In this document: piece after piece, positions 44,179-52,268 of the stretch | Layout of the letters: each line of letters starts with the position of its first letter | How positions within the stretch are numbered: position 1 is the first letter of the stretch | DNA from: Deinococcus grandis | GTDB lineage: Bacteria > Deinococcota > Deinococci > Deinococcales > Deinococcaceae | Direction of reading: 5' to 3' | Assembly (NCBI RefSeq): GCF_001485435.1 | Contig: NZ_BCMS01000001.1 | Span: 1,187,501 to 1,251,500, forward strand | DNA length: 64,000 nucleotides | The notes under the pieces: model-generated | Database searches by the model: none | The model's input: the letters and a program-made list of their open reading frames with translations, nothing else | Told to the model about the DNA's origin: nothing | Made by a program: the position numbers and the translations under genes

Positions 44179-45144
44179 TCAGTCCAGCTGCCAGGCGTGC
44201 ACCTTCAGGTGCCGCGCCCCCGGGTAGTCCTCGCCCGCACCGAGGCGCTCCTGCACCGCGCCGCGCCGACCGGCCGCGTCCAGTCCGGCCGCCGCCATCC
44301 GCTCGAAGGCCGCCGCGTTCACACCCGCGTGGTTCAGCAGCGCCAGGACCCGCCCGCCCGGCGCCGTCACCCGCGCCGCCAGCGTCATCAGCCGCGCGTA
44401 GTCCCGCTCGGAGCGCCACACGCCCGCCTTGCCCCGCGCGAAACTGGGCGGGTCGAGCACCACCAGATCGAACACGTCCCCGCGCCGCTCCAGGCGCGAG
44501 AGCCACTCGAACACGTCCCCGAACAGGAAATCCGTGTCCGGCGCGGCCAGCCCGCTCAGGGCGTAGTTCTCCTGCCCCCACGCCAGCACCTTGCGCGACA
44601 GGTCCACGTTCTTCACGACCGCCGCCCCACCCAGCGCCGCACTCAGACCGAAGCCGCAGGTGTACGCGAAGGTGTTCAGCACCCGCCGCCCCGCCGCGTG
44701 CTCCCGCACCCACGCGCGTGCCGGGCGGGCGTCCGTGAACACCCCCACGCTCAGGTCCGCGCCGGGGCGGATCAGCAGCGGCACCCCGGCCTCCAGCGCC
44801 GTCAGTTCAGGCCGCGCCTCGCCCCACACCGGGTCCGGCGGGGCCAGGTCCTCACGGGCCACGTTCGCCGCGTGCCGGGCCTCCACGGGCCGCCGCTTCA
44901 GGTACACCCCCGCCAGCCCCGCCGCCTTACCGCAGGCCGCCGCCAGCGCCGACTCGTCCGGCGGGGCCAGCGGCACGTACAGGCTGAGCACCCCGGCGTC
45001 CCCGGCGACGTCCAGCGTGAACTGCCCGCCCGTCTCGGTCAGGTGCGCGGCGCGGTACACAGTCGTGCCCGACGCGGGCAGCGCGGCGCGCGCCGCAAAC
45101 AGGCGAGGCAGATCAGGCAGGTGCAGGGGGTGGAACTCGGTCAC
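44179..45144 (-). CDS. RlmI-like class I rRNA methyltransferase
   Basis: This 321-aa protein has a non-PUA N-terminal domain (about 1-110) and a class I SAM-binding methyltransferase domain. VLNTFAYTCGFGLSAALGG is motif I, VVLDPPSFARGK motif IV, and GGRVLALLNHAG the strand of motif VI. The RlmI-type catalytic cysteine (SCS loop) is replaced by an Asn-His pair, so a cytosine-C5 mechanism with that cysteine is excluded. RNA or protein substrate is unknown. The GTG at 45144 has TACACT 5 nt upstream. Confidence 0.8.
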   Translation of the reverse strand: MTEFHPLHLPDLPRLFAARAALPASGTTVYRAAHLTETGGQFTLDVAGDAGVLSLYVPLAPPDESALAAACGKAAGLAGVYLKRRPVEARHAANVAREDLAPPDPVWGEARPELTALEAGVPLLIRPGADLSVGVFTDARPARAWVREHAAGRRVLNTFAYTCGFGLSAALGGAAVVKNVDLSRKVLAWGQENYALSGLAAPDTDFLFGDVFEWLSRLERRGDVFDLVVLDPPSFARGKAGVWRSERDYARLMTLAARVTAPGGRVLALLNHAGVNAAAFERMAAAGLDAAGRRGAVQERLGAGEDYPGARHLKVHAWQLD

Positions 45145-45149
45145 ACCCG

Positions 45150-45155
45150 AGTGTA
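45150..45155 (-). promoter_or_regulatory. -10 box, leaderless methyltransferase
   Basis: TACACT on the minus strand ends 5 nt before the GTG at 45144. Confidence 0.55.
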
Positions 45156-45209
45156 GTGACTTTGGTCTGGGTTGGCACGAGAGCGGTCCGGGGAGTGAGG
45201 GGCTGAAGG

Positions 45210-45295
45210 TCCAAGGGGCACAAGGTCAAAAGGGCTCAGAACAGCGTGTCACACATCTTTTTCCCTTAGTCTCTCAGACGCTTGGACGCTTGGAC
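45210..45295. repeat. Degenerate 8-mer repeat locus
   Basis: AAGGTCCAAGGGGCACAAGGT and, 60 nt later, GACGCTTGGACGCTTGGACC form facing runs; GGTCCAAG and CTTGGACC are exact complements. It belongs to the same family as the loci at 10216-10290 and 29690-29801. Confidence 0.6.
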
Positions 45296-45364
45296 CCTCT
45301 GATACCCGCCTGATTCGTGCAGACCTGTGCCGGTCGCCATCGCTGCCCATGTCCACAAACGGCG

Positions 45365-45403
45365 CAGGCGGGGGAGAGGTCGCCCCCTCACCCCGCCCGC
45401 CTG
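45365..45403 (-). terminator. Hairpin after mraY
   Basis: CAGGCGGG (45365-45372) pairs with CCCGCCTG (45396-45403). It lies 8 nt beyond the mraY stop on the minus strand. Confidence 0.5.
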
Positions 45404-45410
45404 TTCCGCC

Positions 45411-46334
45411 TTAGGGTCTGCCGCCGAGCAGCCACCACACCAGCGCCGTCGCCACCGCCGACACCATCCAGAACCGCATGGTGACGTGCGTCTCGGGCCA
45501 GCCGATGTCCTTGTGCTCGAAGTGATGCTGGATCGGGGACATCTTGAACACCCGCTTGCCCCGCAGTTTGAACGACGCCACCTGAATGACCACACTGAGC
45601 ACCGCCGCGACCGGAATGATCGCCGCGATGGGCAGCAGCCACACGTCCGCGTACAGCACGTACGCGCCGGCTGCGATCGCCCCGATGGCGTGACTGCCCA
45701 TGTCGCCCATGAACACCCGCGCCGGGTGCGCGTTGAACCACAGGAACCCCAGCAGCGCCGCGACCAGCAGCGCACTGACCGGGGACAGCGCCAGCAGCGG
45801 CAGCAGCACGATGATCGCCACGCCGCCCAGCAGGCCGTCCAGGCCGTCGGTGAAGTTGAAGGCGTTCACGCTGCCCACCATGACCAGCGTCAGCAGGATC
45901 ACGTCCCCGACCGGCCCGAACCCCGGCACGAGTTCATGCGAGGCCAGCGGCGCCGCGAAGTACGCGAAGACCAGCCCCACCAGGAACTGCAGCGGGAACT
46001 TCTCGCGGGCCAGCAGCTCTGACCGGCCCTTTCCGGTCATGCGCGAGCGGATCTTCAGCAGGTCGTCCACGCCGCCGATCACGCCCATCGCCAGCGCCGT
46101 CAGCCAGACGACCAGCTCGCGCGGCCCCCCGGCATTCCCGGTCAGGTACAGCGGCAGGAACACCACGCTGAGGGCCAGCACGAACGGCACGCCGCCCGCC
46201 GTGGGCGTGCCCTCCTTGACCAGATGCGTCTGCGGGCCGTCCTGCCGCACCCGCTGGCCCCAGCCACGCGCCCTGCTCATACGGACGAACAGGCCCACCA
46301 GGAACCATGACAGCAGCGCCGTGACGACCATCAT
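45411..46334 (-). CDS. mraY: Phospho-N-acetylmuramoyl-pentapeptide-transferase
   Basis: MraY (307 aa) moves phospho-MurNAc-pentapeptide from UDP to undecaprenyl phosphate, the first membrane step of peptidoglycan synthesis. It has about ten membrane helices. GTPTAGGVPF, VNAFNFTDGLDGLLGG and SPIQHHFEHKDIGWPETHVTMRFW are the family's substrate and metal motifs. It stands outside a division-cell-wall cluster, a common arrangement in Deinococcus. A GTG/ATG pair at the start leaves the first residue uncertain. Confidence 0.95.
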   Translation of the reverse strand: MMVVTALLSWFLVGLFVRMSRARGWGQRVRQDGPQTHLVKEGTPTAGGVPFVLALSVVFLPLYLTGNAGGPRELVVWLTALAMGVIGGVDDLLKIRSRMTGKGRSELLAREKFPLQFLVGLVFAYFAAPLASHELVPGFGPVGDVILLTLVMVGSVNAFNFTDGLDGLLGGVAIIVLLPLLALSPVSALLVAALLGFLWFNAHPARVFMGDMGSHAIGAIAAGAYVLYADVWLLPIAAIIPVAAVLSVVIQVASFKLRGKRVFKMSPIQHHFEHKDIGWPETHVTMRFWMVSAVATALVWWLLGGRP

Positions 46335-46394
46335 GGCCGCACCGCCCGGAACGCACTCAGTCTCATCTCAACCGCGGAGCCTACCACGCACGGC

Positions 46395-47102
46395 TCAGGG
46401 CGTCCGGTCCGCCAGCGCCTCCCAGGCCTCCTGCCGCACCTGCGCGGCCAGCCCCGCCGCCAGCGCCGGGAAGCGCACCTCGAAGCGGCGTTCAAGACCG
46501 AACGCGTCCGCCCAGCCCGGCTGCGGGGTCGTGGCGTCGGCGGCCAGCGCCAGCGCGTGCCCCAGCGCGTACACCTGCGTGAACTGCCACGCCGAGAGCC
46601 GCTCGCCCCGCCGGAAGCGGCGCACGCCGATCAGCAGGTTCGTCAGGGCCTCACCCAGGTGATGCGCCCGCTGCGCCGCGCTCAGGGGCTCCGCGCGGGC
46701 TTCCTGCGGGCGGGGGTGCAGCGGCAGGTCCGTCGGGGCGTCCGGTGCGCGCCACACCACCCGCGCGTTCACGAACGCCGCGCCGCGCAGGGCCGTCTCG
46801 TCGAACACCGCGAACTCGCCGAACACGCCGCCTGCGAACAGAACCTTGAAGCCGTCCGGCGTGTTCCGGAACGCGTGGACCAGCCCGCTCCCCAGCCACG
46901 ACAGGTCGTCCAGCAGCGCCTCCACCTGACCGGGGCGGGCCACCACGAAGAAATCCAGGTCCGAGAAGCGGTCCGCGCGGTCCAGTTCCGCTCCCACAGA
47001 CCCCAGGCCCAGCAGCGCCAGCGCCCGCCCCGAGGCCTCCAGGCCAGCGGCGACGAGGTCCAGGCGGGCCAGCAGGTGCGGCGCGGATCCGGGTGCGGTC
47101 AT
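46395..47102 (-). CDS. Nucleotidyltransferase-fold protein
   Basis: This 235-aa protein has the Pol beta-type nucleotidyltransferase signature GLGSVGAELDRADRFSDLDFFVV (GS-x10-DxD), followed by a helical C-terminal domain. Antibiotic adenylyltransferases and MNT-type antitoxins have this pattern; no close match decides between them. The gene starts 43 nt after the edge of element copy C. No partner toxin gene is adjacent. Confidence 0.78.
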   Translation of the reverse strand: MTAPGSAPHLLARLDLVAAGLEASGRALALLGLGSVGAELDRADRFSDLDFFVVARPGQVEALLDDLSWLGSGLVHAFRNTPDGFKVLFAGGVFGEFAVFDETALRGAAFVNARVVWRAPDAPTDLPLHPRPQEARAEPLSAAQRAHHLGEALTNLLIGVRRFRRGERLSAWQFTQVYALGHALALAADATTPQPGWADAFGLERRFEVRFPALAAGLAAQVRQEAWEALADRTP

Positions 47103-47144
47103 GCCCCGTTGTACCGCAGGCGCGGCGGGCGCCCGCGGGGACGG

Positions 47145-47284
47145 TCATACGGACTCCGATTGAATGGACTGCAAAGACCATTCAATCCGAGCGGACGCGA
47201 GAAGGAGCAGCACGGGTTCCGGACGTGGAGTCGGCAATCCGGTGAAGTTCCGGATTGTTGGCGAAATAAACGGAATCCGTATCA
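47145..47284 (+). repeat. TSATACGGA element, copy C (140 bp)
   Basis: The left end is TCATACGGACTCCG and the right end CGGAATCCGTATCA. Hairpin 1 GATTGAATGGACTGCAAAGACCATTCAATC and hairpin 2 GTCGGCAATCCGG / CCGGATTGTTGGC both keep their pairing while their sequence differs from copy B. On the minus strand its right-end TGA (47282-47284) is the stop codon of the next gene. Confidence 0.9.
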
Positions 47285-47740
47285 GTTCGCCAGGAAGCGG
47301 ATGAAGTCGCGCATCTCGTTCACGCAGGCGCCCGCGTGCTTCGCGGCGGCGCTGCCCGTCACGGTCCGCAGCACACCCCGGTCACTGAGGTACAGCTGGC
47401 TGATGCGGTACGTCGTCCCGGCCTCGTGGTAGTCGTACGCCGCCAGGACGCCCCACGCGCCGGCGCGGTCCACGGGCTGCGTCACGACCGACCGGACGCT
47501 GCGGCCCAGGCTGCCCTGCAGTTTCAGCGCGAACGCGCGCGCGTCCTCGGCACTCGTGAAGGTCGGGAAGGCCTGCCCCGAGCGTTCCTCGCGCATCAGG
47601 CAGGCGCCGCTGGCGTCCGTCCAGAAGTTCGCGTCGCCGTTCACGGGCGTCCAGCCGGTCAGGGGGACGATCAGGGCCTGCGCCGGGCTCAGCAGCGCGG
47701 CCAGCGCGGCAACGAGATGGGCAACTGGTCGGCGGGTCAC
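47282..47740 (-). CDS. Secreted hypothetical protein
   Basis: This 152-aa protein has a signal peptide (hydrophobic LVAALAALLSPAQA, residues 9-22) and a mature part of about 130 residues with two cysteines (CLMREE and ACVNEMRD). No family is recognised. GTG 47740 has TAGACT 7 nt upstream. The stop codon is supplied by element copy C, so the natural gene may have been longer. A 12-bp palindrome (GGCAAGCTTGCC) lies just upstream of the promoter. Confidence 0.7.
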   Translation of the reverse strand: MTRRPVAHLVAALAALLSPAQALIVPLTGWTPVNGDANFWTDASGACLMREERSGQAFPTFTSAEDARAFALKLQGSLGRSVRSVVTQPVDRAGAWGVLAAYDYHEAGTTYRISQLYLSDRGVLRTVTGSAAAKHAGACVNEMRDFIRFLAN

Positions 47741-47747
47741 GCCCGGC

Positions 47748-47753
47748 AGTCTA
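47748..47753 (-). promoter_or_regulatory. -10 box, leaderless secreted protein
   Basis: TAGACT on the minus strand ends 7 nt before the GTG at 47740. Confidence 0.6.
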
Positions 47754-47766
47754 CCCGGGGCTTTAT

Positions 47767-47778
47767 GGCAAGCTTGCC
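47767..47778. promoter_or_regulatory. Perfect palindrome GGCAAGCTTGCC
   Basis: This 12-bp palindrome lies about 15 nt upstream of the -10 box of the secreted protein gene, where an operator could act. Confidence 0.4.
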
Positions 47779-47785
47779 GAATTTC

Positions 47786-48427
47786 TCATGAAGTGCGTGC
47801 CTCCCCCGAACGGGTGGAGTCCCCCGGCAGCCGCGCCAGCAGCCCCGCGCGCACCCGCGGCCACTCGCGGCGCAGCACGCTGAACATCACCGAGTCCCGC
47901 GACGACCCGTCCGGGCGCACCTGATACGCCCGCAGCACGCCCTCCTCGGCAGCGCCCAGGCGGCGCATGGCCCGCAGGCTGCGCTCGTTCAGGGCGTCCA
48001 CCTTGAAATGCACGCGGTTGGCGCCCAGCACCCCGAACGCCCGGTCCATGACGAGCACCTTCGCGTCCGCGTTCACACCGGTCCCCTGCGCCCCGGGCAG
48101 CAGCATCGTCCCGACCTCCACCCAGCGGTCGGCGACGTTCACCTCGCTGTAACTGATCCGCCCCACCACCCGCCCCGACGCCCGCGACCGCACCGCGAAG
48201 TTCACGCGGCGCGGCAGGGCGTTCAGGCGCTCCACGTACGCCGCCCACGCCTGCGGGGTGTTCTCGGCGGGGCCACCGCGCGCCAGGAACCGGATGGTGT
48301 CTTCCGTCGCCCCGGCACTCAGGTCCGCGCCGTGTTCGGTGAGCAGGGCCTCCAGCGTCACCAGTCGCCCACTCAACCGGGGCGTCTCGAACCACTGCTC
48401 GGCCGGGGCGGGCGTCGTCTCGCTCAT
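47786..48427 (-). CDS. RimJ/RimL-like GNAT acetyltransferase
   Basis: This 213-aa GNAT protein acetylates an amino group, typically of a protein N-terminus or a small molecule. TPRLSGRLVTLEALLTEH is the common beginning, EVGTMLLPGAQGTGVNADAKVLVMDRAFG carries the acetyl-CoA loop, and ANRVHFKVDALNERSLRAMRRLGAAEEGVLR the end of the fold. TAGGGT ends 6 nt before the ATG. The substrate is unknown. Confidence 0.85.
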   Translation of the reverse strand: MSETTPAPAEQWFETPRLSGRLVTLEALLTEHGADLSAGATEDTIRFLARGGPAENTPQAWAAYVERLNALPRRVNFAVRSRASGRVVGRISYSEVNVADRWVEVGTMLLPGAQGTGVNADAKVLVMDRAFGVLGANRVHFKVDALNERSLRAMRRLGAAEEGVLRAYQVRPDGSSRDSVMFSVLRREWPRVRAGLLARLPGDSTRSGEARTS

Positions 48428-48433
48428 GCCCTC

Positions 48434-48439
48434 ACCCTA
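48434..48439 (-). promoter_or_regulatory. -10 box, leaderless GNAT gene
   Basis: TAGGGT on the minus strand ends 6 nt before the ATG at 48427. Confidence 0.5.
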
Positions 48440-48443
48440 CCCC

Positions 48444-48884
48444 TCAGCCCCGGTGGTACGGTTCGCCCGCGCTGATCGTGCTCGCCCGGTACAGCGCCTC
48501 CGCGAGCACCACCATCGCCAGGTCGTGCGGCAGGGTCAGCTGCCCCAGCCCCCACAGCAGGTGCGCCCCGGCCCGCAGCTCGTCGGTGTGCCCGTCCGGC
48601 CCGCCGATCGCAAAGGCCAGTTCGCCCACACCCGCCACGCCCTGCGCGTCCAGGTACGCGCTGAGGCCCTCGGACGTGAACTGCCGCCCACGCGGATCGA
48701 GCAGCACCAGCGGCGCCCGCCCGGCGGCGCGGCGGACCGCCTCGCTCTCCAGCGCCTGGGTCTTGCCGCTCACGCGCGTCACCTGCACCTTGTGGTACCG
48801 GCGCAGTCTTTTCTCGTACTCGTCCCACCCGGCGCGCGCGTACGCCAGTTTCGGTTCCCCCACGGTGATCAGGTGCAGTCGCAC
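48444..48884 (-). CDS. rlmH: 23S rRNA pseudouridine-1915 N3-methyltransferase
   Basis: RlmH (146 aa) is a SPOUT methyltransferase that modifies pseudouridine 1915 in helix 69 of 23S rRNA. LAFAIGGPDGH and the C-terminal LPHDLAMVVLAEALYRASTISAGEPYHRG contain the knot motifs that bind SAM and finish the family. GTG 48884 was chosen because TAGGGT ends 7 nt before it and because the family starts at RLHLITVG; the frame is open upstream. Confidence 0.93.
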   Translation of the reverse strand: MRLHLITVGEPKLAYARAGWDEYEKRLRRYHKVQVTRVSGKTQALESEAVRRAAGRAPLVLLDPRGRQFTSEGLSAYLDAQGVAGVGELAFAIGGPDGHTDELRAGAHLLWGLGQLTLPHDLAMVVLAEALYRASTISAGEPYHRG

Positions 48885-48891
48885 GCCCCGC

Positions 48892-48897
48892 ACCCTA
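48892..48897 (-). promoter_or_regulatory. -10 box, leaderless rlmH mRNA
   Basis: TAGGGT on the minus strand ends 7 nt before the GTG at 48884. Confidence 0.5.
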
Positions 48898-48970
48898 CCA
48901 CCGCGCGCGCCAGGACGGCCCGCAGCGGACTTCATGACCGGATGAACGGTCCGGCGGGCGCCCGTGCCGC

Positions 48971-48976
48971 TAGACT
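48971..48976 (+). promoter_or_regulatory. -10 box, leaderless micro-ORF mRNA
   Basis: TAGACT ends 7 nt before the ATG at 48984. It is the promoter of a four-gene run: micro-ORF, membrane protein, DUF104-like protein, rsmI. Confidence 0.6.
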
Positions 48977-48983
48977 GTGGCGC

Positions 48984-49025
48984 ATGAGTGGCGTGAAGGT
49001 CCGGCGGGCCAGGGGGGCGGCGTGA
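48984..49025 (+). CDS. 13-aa leaderless micro-ORF
   Basis: ATG AGT GGC GTG AAG ... encodes MSGVKVRRARGAA, a basic 13-aa peptide. Its TGA (49023-49025) overlaps the GTG of the next gene as GTGA. As the first ORF of a leaderless mRNA it would let ribosomes load at the 5' end and then re-initiate at the GTG. Confidence 0.55.
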   Translation: MSGVKVRRARGAA

Positions 49026-49450
49026 ACTACGCGGCGACCCTGGCGGTGCTGGTCGTGCTGGCGTTCTGCTTCCCGCTGACGGTGCAGCTGGCCGCGCAGG
49101 TCGGCGTGCCGGAGGCGGTCGCGCTGTCGCTGCTGGGCGCGCTGGGGACCTTCGGGCTGGCGACGTTCACGGTCCGGTGGCAGGTGAACCGGCACCGGGC
49201 GCGGCTGTCGCTGCTGGAAGCGGCGCGGGCGCAGGTGGCGGCCGATCCGCAGAACCCCCGGGCGTACTTCGTGGGCGGCGAGCACCTGGGCACGCTGCTG
49301 CTGCGCCTGGACCGGCGGCGCGAGGCGGCGGAGGTCATCGACCGGTACGCGCGGCTGGGCGGGGCGCGGGAGTCCGAGATCGTGGCGCTGCGCGAGGCGC
49401 TGTCGGCGGCGGAGCGGCGGCGTCACCGCGCGCAGGGGAGGGAAGCATGA
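49022..49450 (+). CDS. Small membrane protein with a helical cytoplasmic tail
   Basis: This 142-aa protein has two hydrophobic helices (residues about 5-25 and 30-50) and a charged, all-helical tail (RARLSLLEAARAQVAADPQNPRAYFVGGEHLGTLLLRLDRRREAAEVIDRYARL) resembling a TPR pair. The GTG is coupled to the micro-ORF before it, and its end overlaps the next ATG as ATGA. No family is recognised. It lies in front of a DUF104-like gene and rsmI. Confidence 0.7.
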   Translation: MNYAATLAVLVVLAFCFPLTVQLAAQVGVPEAVALSLLGALGTFGLATFTVRWQVNRHRARLSLLEAARAQVAADPQNPRAYFVGGEHLGTLLLRLDRRREAAEVIDRYARLGGARESEIVALREALSAAERRRHRAQGREA

Positions 49451-49698
49451 AGGCCTACAAGGGCGTGGTCGAAAATGGCGTCGTGGTGATCGTGGGTGGT
49501 CGCCTGCCGGAGGGCACGGTGGTGACCGTGACGGTCGGTGAGGGTGAACTGCTGCGCGCGCGCATCACGAACGTCCTCAAGCGTCCCCGCAAGGTCCGGG
49601 TGCGGCTCAAGCCCACGCCGGGCCTGGCGATGCAGGGCCTGGCGATGGAGGGACTGGTGCAGTCCGGTCCGGGCGGCATACTCGGCAGCGATGACTGA
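49447..49698 (+). CDS. DUF104/AF2212-like small protein
   Basis: This 83-aa protein opens MKAYKGVVENGVVVIVGGRLPEGTVVTVTV, which matches the beta-hairpin fold of the DUF104 (AF2212/antitoxin-like) family. The rest is basic with Gly/Met repeats. No toxin gene is next to it, so a toxin-antitoxin role is unlikely or its partner is elsewhere. It overlaps the preceding stop (ATGA) and the next gene by 8 nt. Confidence 0.72.
   Translation: MKAYKGVVENGVVVIVGGRLPEGTVVTVTVGEGELLRARITNVLKRPRKVRVRLKPTPGLAMQGLAMEGLVQSGPGGILGSDD
49677..49682 (+). promoter_or_regulatory. Possible internal -10 box before rsmI
   Basis: CATACT ends 8 nt before the ATG at 49691 and lies inside the DUF104-like gene. Confidence 0.35.
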
Positions 49699-50602
49699 GC
49701 CGGAGTTTCCCGATACCACTGAACTCGACCTGCCTGACCTGATGGCGGACCTGCCGGACGTGACGCCTGTGAGCATCCCGGACGGCGCGCGGGTGTGGCT
49801 GGTGCCCACCCCGGTCGGGAACCTGGGGGACATCACGCTGCGGGCGCTGGAGGTCCTGCGGGCTGCCGACGCGGTCGCCTGCGAGGACACCCGCCGGACC
49901 GGGGCGCTCCTGACGCACCTGGGCATCAGGAAGCCGCTCGTGCGGCTGGACGCGCACACGATGGGCCGCGCGCCGCAGGTGCTCGAACGGTACGCGCGGC
50001 TGGCGTACGTGAGCGACGCGGGCACGCCCGGCATCAGCGACCCGGGTGCGGAACTGGTCGCGGCGGCGCTGGCGGCCGACGTGCCGGTCGAGGCGCTGCC
50101 GGGCGCGACGGCGTTCGTGCCGGCGCTGGTGCTGTCGGCCCTGCCGACCGGGCGTTTCACCTTCGAGGGCTTCCTGCCCCGCTCGGGCCGCGACCGCAAA
50201 GAGAGGCTCTCGGCGGTGGCAGCCCGTGCCGAGACGAGCGTGCTGTACGAGAGTCCGCACCGCCTGCACGCGACCCTGACCGACCTGGGTGGCGCCTGCG
50301 GGCCGGAGCGGGCCGCGAGCGTGACCCGCGAGCTGACCAAGCGCTTCGAGGAGACGGTGCGCGGCACGCTGGCCGAACTGGCCGCGCACTTCGAGTCGGG
50401 CGTGCGCGGGGAGATCGTGGTGGTCGTCGCGGGCCGACCCGAGGGCGAGTCGGTGGGCGCGGAGGTGGATCACGCGGCGCGCGCGCGGGAGCTGGCGGGG
50501 CAGGGCCTGAGCACTCGGGATATACGTGACCTTCTCATCCGGGAGGGTTTGCGTAAGAATGACGCTTATGCACTGGCACTCCAGGCGACCTCGGACGCCT
50601 GA
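49691..50602 (+). CDS. rsmI: 16S rRNA (cytidine-1402-2'-O)-methyltransferase
   Basis: RsmI (303 aa) methylates the ribose of cytidine 1402 in the decoding centre of 16S rRNA. VPTPVGNLGDITLRALEVLR, VSDAGTPGISDPGAELV and LPGATAFVPALVLSALPT are family signatures. The N-terminus is longer than in E. coli by about 30 residues. ATG 49691 overlaps the previous gene; CATACT (49677-49682) 8 nt upstream may give an extra internal leaderless start. Confidence 0.94.
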   Translation: MTEPEFPDTTELDLPDLMADLPDVTPVSIPDGARVWLVPTPVGNLGDITLRALEVLRAADAVACEDTRRTGALLTHLGIRKPLVRLDAHTMGRAPQVLERYARLAYVSDAGTPGISDPGAELVAAALAADVPVEALPGATAFVPALVLSALPTGRFTFEGFLPRSGRDRKERLSAVAARAETSVLYESPHRLHATLTDLGGACGPERAASVTRELTKRFEETVRGTLAELAAHFESGVRGEIVVVVAGRPEGESVGAEVDHAARARELAGQGLSTRDIRDLLIREGLRKNDAYALALQATSDA

Positions 50603-50701
50603 CCCCGGCGCGCGGCCTACGCCCCCCCCGGCGGGGCGGCGCGGCCGCCTGGAAATGCTTCCACGGTGCCATCCCCACCCCCACTGACAGCGAGGCCCAG
50701 C

Positions 50702-51709
<1,008 letters not shown>

Positions 51710-51774
51710 ACCCCATGGGGTGAACCTCCAGCCGACATGAAGGGCGCGTTCAGGCGCGCCCCACGCCCGGGCGG

Positions 51775-51780
51775 TAGCGT
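51775..51780 (+). promoter_or_regulatory. -10 box, leaderless small acidic protein
   Basis: TAGCGT ends 6 nt before the ATG at 51787. Confidence 0.55.
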
Positions 51781-51786
51781 GACCCC

Positions 51787-52014
51787 ATGACCGACGACAA
51801 GCGCGAGATCAAGACCGAGGACGAGATCAGCAACGTGGACCTGCAGTTCATGGGCCGCAGCAACCCCGAAGCGGAAATCGACGCCGCCGTGGACGCCGAG
51901 AACAAGGCCCCCAGCGACTACCGCAAGGAAGGCCTGGACAAGCAGGACGTCGCCATGACCCAGACCATGGACGCCAGCGACCCGCCCAGCACCAACATGG
52001 GCGACAAGGACTGA
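51787..52014 (+). CDS. Small acidic hypothetical protein
   Basis: This 75-aa, very acidic, probably disordered protein has no motif I recognise (many Asp/Glu, a central EAEIDAAVDAENKAPSDYRKEG). It has its own promoter and a leaderless start. The stop codon TGA (52012-52014) is the first three bases of element copy D, so the natural C-terminus may have been cut. Confidence 0.7.
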   Translation: MTDDKREIKTEDEISNVDLQFMGRSNPEAEIDAAVDAENKAPSDYRKEGLDKQDVAMTQTMDASDPPSTNMGDKD

Positions 52015-52170
52015 TAAGGACTCCGGTTGAAAGGTTTGCAAAAACTTTCAACCCGAGCGGACTCGGAGAGCTGCGCAGCAGAGCGAGTAGGAGAAAAACG
52101 GGTTCCGGGCGTGGAGTTGGCAGATCGGTGATTTTCCGATCTGTCAACGAAACAAACGGAATCCGTATCA
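52012..52170 (+). repeat. TSATACGGA element, copy D (159 bp)
   Basis: The left end is TGATAAGGACTCCG and the right end CGGAATCCGTATCA. It is 19 nt longer than the other copies because the spacer contains an extra segment with the palindrome GCTGCGCAGC (near 52071-52080). Hairpin 1 GGTTGAAAGGTTTGCAAAAACTTTCAACC and hairpin 2 TTGGCAGATCGG / CCGATCTGTCAA are conserved. GGAC/GTCC bases extend the terminal repeat outward. Confidence 0.88.
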
Positions 52171-52268
52171 GTCCCGCCGAATGCTGCGGGGACCACAGGT
52201 GATGGGCAGAGGGGCCACCCGTTCGACGCGGGTGGCCCTGTTGCTCATGGCAGGGGAGGCCGTTCTGG

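Noticed and set aside
49447..49698. A toxin-antitoxin module at the DUF104-like gene
   Set aside because: The neighbours are a membrane protein and rsmI, with no PIN, RelE or other toxin fold in sight.
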